Assembly (NCBI GenBank): GCA_029776735.1
Contig: JAKOUL010000119.1
Location: forward strand, 1-11,513
Source: Dictyoglomota bacterium
GTDB taxonomy: Bacteria; Dictyoglomota; Dictyoglomia; Dictyoglomales; Dictyoglomaceae
Direction of reading: 5' to 3'
Length of the DNA stretch: 11,513 nt
Below the pieces are notes generated by a model that made no database searches, was not told where the DNA came from, and saw nothing but the letters and a program-made list of their open reading frames with translations. The translations under genes and the position numbers were made by a program. Positions 6,608-11,513 of this stretch are shown one piece after another. How positions within the stretch are numbered: the first letter of the stretch is position 1; every line of letters begins with the position of its first letter.

Positions 6608-7552
6608 ATGAAGAAGTTATTTTTCACTACTTTATTCTTAATTCTTTTTCTTTTTCCCGCATTTTCCTGGTCTGCCCATGGAGAGATGACAGAAATAATT
6701 TTAAAAGAAAATCCTTGGATAAAAGAATATACTAATATAAAAGTAACACCATATCCTGACAATGATCCGTCTCCTTATAATCCTTCCTATACTATCCCTT
6801 ATAGAGGAGAAAATATCGGAGATGAAATTGATGCTATAACAATTATAACAAGATATGTAACAGAACCTGATAACGGGATGGATGATAATCTAAATTTAAA
6901 TTCTATGCAAAAACTTACAGGAGGAAGCTCTGGCTGGAGACACCAATATTACATACTTTTTGAGGGTATACTAAAACTTGGTGAAGCTCCTAAGAGAATT
7001 GCTCATTTTTGGAATTTAGCTAAAGAATCTTTTCAAAATAAAGATTATTACTGGGGATTTAGATTCTTTGCATATAGTCTTCACTATCTTCAAGATTTAA
7101 CTCAGCCTTTTCACGCATATCCTATGCCTCTTGGAAATGCCTTACTAAATATCTTTAATCTTGAAAAATTAATAGCTCAAGGAGAAAATCATCATTATGC
7201 TTTAGAAGACTATCAAGAATGGCAAATTCTTAATGATAATCCCAAGTATATAGAAACATTAAAAAATTCAAAACCAATCCAAGTAAGTAATTTAGAAGAG
7301 GATGGAGTAAACGCTGCATGGATTTCAAGAAAAGATATGGGAAAACTCTGGGAAATACAAAGTAAATACTATCCAAATATAAACGAAACTAAGAATTACA
7401 AGGCAGATAAAGAATTATTTTCTAAGGAAACACCATTACTTGAAGAATATGATACAATAATTCTTCGTAATTTAGAAAACTGTGCTGGACGGACTAAAGG
7501 ATATATGGAATTCTTGGGCGATTTCTTAGAGAAATTAGAAGGTAAAGAATAA
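6608..7552 (+). CDS. Secreted zinc-dependent phospholipase C / S1-P1 nuclease superfamily protein
   Basis: This 314-residue protein has a signal peptide whose predicted cleavage after residue 20 exposes Trp21 (WSAHGEMTE), as expected for a family in which the N-terminal Trp binds zinc. Other likely ligands have the family spacing: His159-x3-Asp163-x5-His169 in SLHYLQDLTQPFHA, and His196-x3-Glu200 in ENHHYALED. His24, Asp88/Asp92 (EPDNGMDD) and His112 may complete the tri-zinc centre. Known members hydrolyse phospholipids (bacterial PC-PLC, alpha-toxin) or single-stranded nucleic acids (P1/S1 nuclease). Which applies here is not visible, though the HYLxDLTQPFHA form is more like phospholipase C. 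No C-terminal C2-like domain is evident. The start is supported by AGGGGG 10 nt upstream. It sits 4 bp after the ATPase gene and 4 bp before the adaptor gene, so co-expression is likely. Confidence 0.9.
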   Translation: MKKLFFTTLFLILFLFPAFSWSAHGEMTEIILKENPWIKEYTNIKVTPYPDNDPSPYNPSYTIPYRGENIGDEIDAITIITRYVTEPDNGMDDNLNLNSMQKLTGGSSGWRHQYYILFEGILKLGEAPKRIAHFWNLAKESFQNKDYYWGFRFFAYSLHYLQDLTQPFHAYPMPLGNALLNIFNLEKLIAQGENHHYALEDYQEWQILNDNPKYIETLKNSKPIQVSNLEEDGVNAAWISRKDMGKLWEIQSKYYPNINETKNYKADKELFSKETPLLEEYDTIILRNLENCAGRTKGYMEFLGDFLEKLEGKE

Positions 7553-7556
7553 TATT

Positions 7557-8648
7557 ATGAAAAAATTACTAATAGCGGCAGTTTTAATAGCTGCCGCTAT
7601 AGGTATACTTATTTATGGAATAAGAACTTCTCCAGTTCCTGTAGAAGTTGTCGCTGTAAAAAGAAAGGATATACCTATCTCAATAAATGTGAGTGGAAGT
7701 TTATCCTTTTCTAAAAAGATAGATATCTATCCAAAAGTTTCTGGTACTGTCTCAGAAGTACGGGTAAAAGTAGGGGATAAAGTCAAAAAGGGAGATACTC
7801 TTGTAATTATTGATGCCCAAGAATTAAAGCAACAAATGGAACAAATCAGAAATATCATTGATCTCCTCAAAATAACAAGTGCCATGGGATCTTTAAATAT
7901 GAATTATATTCAAAATATTCCCATATCTCCTGACCAAATTAAAACCCTTGAAACAACTTACAACACGTTAAATAAACTTTATCAAGAAAGAATAATTAAA
8001 TCTCCTATAGATGGAATTGTAGCAAAAGTAAATACTATGCCAGGAGTACATCTCCAAACAGGACAGGATATATCTTCTCAAACTTCTCTTGGAAATCTTT
8101 CAAACATTTTGAGTCTATTTAATCTGTCTACTTCTAACTCCTCTATTATTACTATTATTGACCCAAAATCGTTAGTTGCAACAGTAAAGGTAGATGAGAG
8201 TAATATACTAAAAATAAAAGAAGGACAAGAGGTAGAGGTAAATGTAGATGCATTGGAAGAAAAGCCATGGAAGGGAAAAGTATCATCTATAAGTATGATT
8301 CCTACATTAAATAAAGATGGGACCTATGCTTATGATGTGATAGTACCTCTACCCCAACTTGGAAATAAGGTGGTTGAAGGCATGAGTATTTCTGCAACTA
8401 TAAGTTTAGGGACCAAAAGAAATGCATTAACTATCCCGCTAAATGCTATCACATTTAAAGAAGGAAGAACCTATGTTTATATAATAAAAGATGGAAAGGC
8501 GGAAGAAAAAGAAATAACATTGGGAGATATGACTTTTAATGAGGTAGAGGTAAAAAATGGTCTTCAGGGAAAAGAGCTTGTTATAATTTCACCATTAGAA
8601 AAAATTAAAAATCATTCAAAAATTAAAATAATAGAAGGTAAATCTTAA
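7557..8648 (+). CDS. MacA-like membrane-fusion (HlyD/RND-MFP type) adaptor protein
   Basis: This 363-residue protein has one N-terminal membrane segment (about 4-21) and then the usual adaptor layout. The first lipoyl half-motif is IDIYPKVSGTVSEVRVKVGDKVKKGD (55-80). A short helical hairpin follows (about 86-144), then the second lipoyl half, RIIKSPIDGIVAKV (145-158). Beta-barrel sequences include SLVATVKVDESNILKIKEGQEVEV (205-228), and a membrane-proximal domain ends the protein. The hairpin is much shorter than in MacA or AcrA, suggesting it does not reach a TolC-like channel (inference), as in adaptors of Gram-positive or atypical envelopes. A Ser/Asn/Leu-rich insert (172-196) follows the second lipoyl half. 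The MacB-type permease follows 9 bp later, supporting a MacAB-like complex. The ribosome site (AGAAGG, about 14 nt upstream) is poorly placed. A strong hairpin lies just inside the gene. Confidence 0.9.
   Translation: MKKLLIAAVLIAAAIGILIYGIRTSPVPVEVVAVKRKDIPISINVSGSLSFSKKIDIYPKVSGTVSEVRVKVGDKVKKGDTLVIIDAQELKQQMEQIRNIIDLLKITSAMGSLNMNYIQNIPISPDQIKTLETTYNTLNKLYQERIIKSPIDGIVAKVNTMPGVHLQTGQDISSQTSLGNLSNILSLFNLSTSNSSIITIIDPKSLVATVKVDESNILKIKEGQEVEVNVDALEEKPWKGKVSSISMIPTLNKDGTYAYDVIVPLPQLGNKVVEGMSISATISLGTKRNALTIPLNAITFKEGRTYVYIIKDGKAEEKEITLGDMTFNEVEVKNGLQGKELVIISPLEKIKNHSKIKIIEGKS
7572..7600 (+). other. GC-rich perfect inverted repeat at the start of the adaptor gene
   Basis: ATAGCGGCAG (7572-7581) and CTGCCGCTAT (7591-7600) are exact reverse complements around TTTTAATAG. 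In RNA the stem may extend by a U-G and a U-A pair. It begins 15 nt after the A of the ATG and covers the Ala-rich membrane segment (AAVLIAAA). No T-tract follows, so it is not a terminator. It may modulate initiation or mRNA stability (inference). Confidence 0.55.
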
Positions 8649-8657
8649 AAATTTTTT

Positions 8658-9881
8658 ATGAAGGTCTTAGAGAATATTAAGCTTGCCATAAACACTTTAC
8701 GAACAAACAAATTTAGATCTTTCCTTACAATTCTTGGTATTGTAATCGGAGTATTTTCCATAATACTTCTAATCTCAATTGGAGAAGGAGCAAAAAGCCA
8801 AACCTTAGAGATTTTTGAGAATTTAGGAGGAAACACCTTACTTATATTCCCCACTTCTATAGAAACAGGTGGGGATATTAACTCAATAAAAGATCAGGAT
8901 TTGATGAAAGGTGGAGCTCCTCAACCTTTTACTTATAATGACATCACTTATTTAAGAAGTCTCCTAAAAGAAGACGTCTTAATTTCTTCCATGGTAACAG
9001 GATACTACGATGTCAAATATAAAATATTCAATATAAATGGAATCGTAAATGGTACAGATAATGATGGTTTGATTATAAATAGAGATACTGTGGTAGCAGG
9101 AAAGTTATTCTCAGATTATGAAATCAAATCAAAAGATAAAGTATGTATTGTAGGACCTAAAATTGCAAAAACTATAGCTCAAGATTATAATGATGCTCTA
9201 AATAAAACAATAAAAATTGGTAACTATAATTTTAAAATCATAGGAGTCTTAAAAGAAAGAGGATACAGTCCAAATTTAGGAGATCAAGATCTAAGAATAA
9301 TCATTCCCCTCTCTACAAGTCTTTTGTTAAAAGGAGATCAATCTCTCAACTTACTAATAGCACAAGTTAAAGATAGCCAAAATTTAGAGCTCTATAAACA
9401 AAAAATTATCTTTCTATTAAAACAAAAAAGGGGGAAAATGAACTTTGTTATTGCGAAACAGGAAGATCTTCTTTCTGCTATGAATGATGTCCTAAATATT
9501 CTAACCTTAACCCTTGCTGGTATCGCAGGTATCTCCCTTATAGTAGGAGGCATAGGAATAATGAATATAATGCTGGTTTCTGTAACCGAGAGATACAAAG
9601 AGATTGGTATCAGAAAAGCAGTAGGAGCAAGGAAAAAAGATTTACTTTATCAATTTCTAACTGAATCTGCTACCCTAAGTCTTATGGGGGGTGGCATAGG
9701 TATACTTCTCTCTTTTATCTCTGGTAAAATTGTAGAACACTTCAAAATACCTTTCTCTTTAAATATATCTACCGTAGTTTTAGGATTTATTTTCTCTCTA
9801 TCTATAGGTTTGATATTTGGAATACTTCCCGCTGTAAGAGCATCAAATCTGGATCCTATCCAGGCTCTAAGGTCAGAATAA
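8658..9881 (+). CDS. MacB/LolC-type ABC permease with FtsX domain
   Basis: This 407-residue protein shows the four-helix type VII ABC permease layout. TM1 (about 21-42) follows an amphipathic KLAINTLRTNKFRSFLT start. A large extracytoplasmic MacB_PCD-like domain spans about 45-270. TM2 (about 278-305), TM3 (about 334-357) and TM4 (about 370-392) follow. The cytoplasmic sequence SVTERYKEIGIRKAVGARKKDL (308-329) and the ending ASNLDPIQALRSE are classic for MacB-related permeases. Unlike Escherichia coli MacB it has no fused ATPase, and no MacB/LolD-type ATPase gene is adjacent. The only ATPase in the cluster is the MalK-type one. Together with the adaptor it probably forms a transenvelope machine that exports or moves substrates from the outer face of the membrane. 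The cargo is unknown. The start has no good ribosome site, so coupling to the adaptor gene is likely. Confidence 0.92.
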   Translation: MKVLENIKLAINTLRTNKFRSFLTILGIVIGVFSIILLISIGEGAKSQTLEIFENLGGNTLLIFPTSIETGGDINSIKDQDLMKGGAPQPFTYNDITYLRSLLKEDVLISSMVTGYYDVKYKIFNINGIVNGTDNDGLIINRDTVVAGKLFSDYEIKSKDKVCIVGPKIAKTIAQDYNDALNKTIKIGNYNFKIIGVLKERGYSPNLGDQDLRIIIPLSTSLLLKGDQSLNLLIAQVKDSQNLELYKQKIIFLLKQKRGKMNFVIAKQEDLLSAMNDVLNILTLTLAGIAGISLIVGGIGIMNIMLVSVTERYKEIGIRKAVGARKKDLLYQFLTESATLSLMGGGIGILLSFISGKIVEHFKIPFSLNISTVVLGFIFSLSIGLIFGILPAVRASNLDPIQALRSE

Positions 9882-9895
9882 AAATTTTAAAGTAG

Positions 9896-9910
9896 AATAT
9901 TAAAAATATT
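9896..9910. repeat. AT-rich inverted repeat overlapping the -35 of the DUF2089 promoter
   Basis: Two copies of AATATT (9896-9901 and 9905-9910) separated by AAA form a small dyad whose right end overlaps the first two bases of TTGACA. The position suits an operator for a DNA-binding protein, perhaps the HTH protein encoded downstream. In such AT-rich DNA it could also arise by chance. Confidence 0.25.
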
Positions 9911-9937
9911 GACATAAATCTTTCAATTATATAAAAT
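9909..9937 (+). promoter_or_regulatory. Near-consensus sigma-70-type promoter of the DUF2089 gene
   Basis: A perfect TTGACA (9909-9914) is followed after 17 bp by TAAAAT (9932-9937). The expected start is near 9943-9945, leaving a leader of about 25 nt with GAGGAG at 9954-9959 and then ATG 9970. This is the best promoter in the window. It implies that the DUF2089 pair is transcribed separately from the upstream permease operon, although no terminator is seen between them. Confidence 0.7.
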
Positions 9938-9969
9938 TATAAGTAAATTTTTAGAGGAGTTTTTAAAAT

Positions 9970-10350
9970 ATGCCTAATCGTATTCCTAAATGCCCTATAT
10001 GTGGGAGAGAGCTGATTGTAAAAAAATTAGAATGCCCTAATTGCAATATTACTATAGAGGGAGATTTTTGGCTAAACAAATTAGCAAGCTTAGATCCAGA
10101 AGAATTAGAATTTCTTGAGCTTTTTTTAAAAACCAGAGGTAATGTCAAGGAAATGGAAAGAATCTTAAAAATTTCATATCCTACCGTAAGAAGTAAGTTA
10201 GATAACATATTAAAAAACTTAGGTCTTCTTACTGAAGAAGAGGAAGAGCCCAAGAGCAAAGCAGAGTGGATAATAGATCAATTAGAGAAAGGTGAACTTT
10301 CTGTACAAGATGCTTTAAAAATTTTAGAGGAGGATGAAAATGCTCAATAA
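9970..10350 (+). CDS. DUF2089 family protein: zinc ribbon, HTH and SHOCT-like tail
   Basis: This 126-residue cytosolic protein has three parts. The N-terminus is a zinc ribbon with Cys8/Cys11 (CPIC) and Cys22/Cys25 (CPNC). The middle (about residues 36-80) is a helix-turn-helix-like region resembling sigma-factor or LuxR-type folds: DPEELEFLELFLKTRGNVKEMERILKISYPTVRSKLDNIL. The C-terminus after an acidic linker is a short helical hairpin, AEWIIDQLEKGELSVQDALKILEE (98-121), of SHOCT-like type. The architecture matches DUF2089, whose members are suspected transcription regulators, though I know of no firm function. The start is secured by GAGGAG 10 nt upstream, behind a strong promoter. Its end overlaps the start of the next gene and carries that gene's ribosome site, so the two products are probably made together and may interact. 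Confidence 0.88.
   Translation: MPNRIPKCPICGRELIVKKLECPNCNITIEGDFWLNKLASLDPEELEFLELFLKTRGNVKEMERILKISYPTVRSKLDNILKNLGLLTEEEEEPKSKAEWIIDQLEKGELSVQDALKILEEDENAQ
10327..10333 (+). promoter_or_regulatory. Ribosome binding site that decides the start of the membrane SHOCT gene
   Basis: GAGGAGG directly touches the ATG at 10334 (no spacer) but lies 6 nt before a second in-frame ATG at 10340. Normal spacing therefore favours 10340, two residues shorter. The site is embedded in codons for the Glu-Glu-Asp tail of the upstream DUF2089 protein. Confidence 0.7.
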
Positions 10351-10849
10351 GGCTTTCTGGGGATTATTACTTCTTGTTTTAGGAATCTCTATTCTTGCGA
10401 ATAATTTTAATATACCTATACTAAAAGATATTTGGAAATTGTGGCCTCTTATCTTCATATACTGGGGTCTAAAACTAATACTTCCCCAATACACACCTTC
10501 AAGGAGGATCAAAAATATGAAAGAGGAAAGATATAAAATTTTAAAACTTGTTCAGGAAGGGAAAATTACTTCCGATGAAGCTGAGGAACTCCTATCTAAG
10601 TTAGAAGAAAGTATTAAAAGAGGGAAAAGAGTCCTAAGGATAAATGTGGTAGATGAAGACAAAAATGTAGTAAATATTACTGTCCCTTTATCATTTTTAA
10701 AATGGGGATTAAATCTTGTAAAAAATTACACTAATGACATTGATATGGATGCTGAAGAATTAGAACAGATTATAAACGATCCGAACTTTTATGGAAAGAT
10801 TGTGGACATAGATGCTGAAGATACTAAGGTTACAATAGAAATCATTTAG
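10340..10849 (+). CDS. Small membrane protein with LiaF-like TM pair and SHOCT-like cytosolic region
   Basis: From ATG 10340 the protein has 169 residues. Two close membrane segments (about 4-20 and 33-48, WKLWPLIFIYWGLKLIL) resemble the LiaF/DUF5668-type transmembrane module. A basic stretch (SRRIKN) follows, then a SHOCT-like helical hairpin, YKILKLVQEGKITSDEAEELLSKLEE (65-90). A C-terminal domain of strands and helix (RVLRINVVDEDKNVVNITVPLSFLKWGLNLV, then DMDAEELEQII and VDIDAEDTKVTIEI) is typical of proteins found with DUF2089. Related proteins are linked to envelope-stress control in Gram-positive bacteria, but the function here is unknown. It overlaps the DUF2089 gene by 11 bp and the convergent UPF0280 gene by 4 bp. 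A second start at 10517 could give the soluble part alone. Confidence 0.85.
   Translation: MLNKAFWGLLLLVLGISILANNFNIPILKDIWKLWPLIFIYWGLKLILPQYTPSRRIKNMKEERYKILKLVQEGKITSDEAEELLSKLEESIKRGKRVLRINVVDEDKNVVNITVPLSFLKWGLNLVKNYTNDIDMDAEELEQIINDPNFYGKIVDIDAEDTKVTIEII
10501..10519 (+). promoter_or_regulatory. Internal Shine-Dalgarno and in-frame ATG in the membrane SHOCT gene
   Basis: AAGGAGG (10501-10507) is followed after 9 nt by ATG (10517-10519), in frame with the gene. Initiation here would give a 110-residue soluble protein (residues 60-169) that starts exactly after the membrane part and includes the whole SHOCT-like and C-terminal region. Whether it is used is unproven. Confidence 0.5.
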
Positions 10850-11513
10850 AACTTTATTATCTCAAACTTGCCCCAAGCGCCCAATTTATCATCTACAATA
10901 ATGATGATCTCTTGGACTTCAGGGAAATTTTTAGCAAAATCTATTCCTACAGGTATATCATCTGAAGATTTCACCATATTTCCTACTGCTGTAGCTAATG
11001 CATCAGCAAATATGGTAGAGTCCGCCACAATAACCACAGCATCCGTTTTACCAAAACTAAGAGAAGGACCCACAGTACCAGAAGAGGTACAAATTCCTAA
11101 GGTGACATCCTCTGGAACTAAAATGCCTATCTTATTACTCCATGGAGATTTCCCAGCAAAAATAGCAACGCTTCTCTCTTTCTTAGTAGAAAGAAAGATG
11201 TCACCACCATTCTCTACAATGATTTGTGATGAGTATTTCAAAAGATTTTTCCCTACAAACTCTGAGACCGCTCCAGCTATTCCTGCCATAGGACCTACTC
11301 CAGCCTTTCCTGCCCAATAAGCCATCTCTTTAACAATAGATGGAGCATTATCCTTAACCTTATAAGGATAAAGAGCATATTTAAATTCTGGATCTTCTAA
11401 TATATAATCTTCTATTTCTTTTCTATAAGAGGTAAGAGCCTCATATGCTTCTTTCCTTAAGTCTTTTTGAGCAAGGATAAAAAGATCACTCTCTTGGATC
11501 TTTACCTCAAAAC
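10846..11513 (-). CDS. UPF0280 family protein, ApbE-like (partial, N-terminus outside window)
   Basis: The frame is open from the right window edge to TAA at 10848-10846, giving 221 residues. Family members are about 240 residues, so only a short N-terminal piece is missing. An internal ATG at 11325 is not the start, because clear coding continues upstream (QESDLFILAQKDLRKEAYEA). The fold is related to ApbE flavin transferases, as shown by VENGGDIFL, the Ser/Thr-rich TSSGTVGPS loop and DSTIFADALATAVGN, the last resembling the ApbE Asp/Thr metal-binding sequence. A flavin or nucleotide role is inferred. No reaction is established to my knowledge. There is no membrane segment in the visible part. 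It converges on the membrane SHOCT gene with a 4-bp overlap of stop codons, and no terminator is visible for either. Confidence 0.85.
   Translation of the reverse strand, partial: FEVKIQESDLFILAQKDLRKEAYEALTSYRKEIEDYILEDPEFKYALYPYKVKDNAPSIVKEMAYWAGKAGVGPMAGIAGAVSEFVGKNLLKYSSQIIVENGGDIFLSTKKERSVAIFAGKSPWSNKIGILVPEDVTLGICTSSGTVGPSLSFGKTDAVVIVADSTIFADALATAVGNMVKSSDDIPVGIDFAKNFPEVQEIIIIVDDKLGAWGKFEIIKF

Noticed and set aside
9849..9863. Perfect 6-bp inverted repeat CTGGAT/ATCCAG with a 3-nt loop near the end of the permease gene, considered as a terminator stem.
   Set aside because: It lies inside codons for the conserved NLDPIQALR ending of FtsX-type permeases and has no T-tract directly after it. 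Protein conservation explains it.
10868..11320. Open frame on the plus strand opposite the UPF0280 gene, 150 codons.
   Set aside because: Antisense shadow of a gene with ApbE-like conserved motifs; no ribosome site.
1..11513. Looked for CRISPR repeats, tRNA or rRNA genes, insertion-sequence ends, riboswitch-like leaders and phage genes.
   Set aside because: None seen. Spacers are too short for large leaders, and no regularly spaced repeats or transposase-like frames occur.

Overview
The window is a compact, AT-rich, gene-dense bacterial segment of about 11.5 kb. Its proteins are rich in Lys, Glu and Ile, spacers are mostly under 60 bp, and the ribosome binding sites are mostly of the AGGAGG type. 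Gene content and style suggest a low-GC, probably thermophilic bacterium with an outer layer or periplasm. A Dictyoglomus-like organism is my best guess, but this is an inference from composition and protein style and no database search was possible. I see no tRNA, rRNA, CRISPR array, insertion sequence or phage gene. There is no stretch over 300 bases without a gene.

Layout. Bases 1-1253 (minus strand) hold a two-component-type pair: a stand-alone CheY-like receiver followed 10 bp later by a membrane sensor with a GAF domain, cut off by the window edge. A short divergent promoter region (about 1254-1352) separates them from a plus-strand MIP18/DUF59 (Fe-S assembly type) gene. That gene converges on, and overlaps by 7 bp, a minus-strand UvrD/PcrA-type helicase (1631-3604). 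A good hairpin terminator for the DUF59 gene appears to lie inside the helicase coding sequence. The helicase start faces the next gene across 56 bp containing a palindromic, possibly two-way, -10 element.

Bases 3661-9881 form a tight plus-strand cluster of seven genes with gaps of 0-11 bp, probably one operon. In order they encode an unrecognised secreted protein, a flavin-reductase-like split-barrel protein, a LolA/DUF1571-like secreted protein, a MalK-type (CUT1) ABC ATPase with an unusual N-terminal insertion, a secreted zinc phospholipase C/nuclease-family enzyme, a MacA-like membrane-fusion adaptor and a MacB/LolC-type FtsX-fold permease. There is no MacB- or LolD-type ATPase. The combination of a carrier-like protein, a lipid-active-type hydrolase, an adaptor and a mechanotransmitting permease suggests an envelope or lipid function, but that is inference.

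Bases 9896-10849 hold a separate unit behind a near-consensus promoter: a DUF2089 zinc-ribbon/HTH protein overlapping a small membrane protein. Both carry the same SHOCT-like helical hairpin. The membrane gene also has a perfect internal Shine-Dalgarno sequence and ATG exactly between its membrane and soluble parts. A UPF0280 (ApbE-like) gene on the minus strand converges with a 4-bp overlap and runs off the right edge.

The best leads for something undescribed are the ATPase-less phospholipase/adaptor/permease operon, the DUF2089/SHOCT pair with its possible dual-start product, a perfect GC-rich hairpin just inside the adaptor gene, the terminator embedded in an antisense gene, and the possibly leaderless helicase mRNA.
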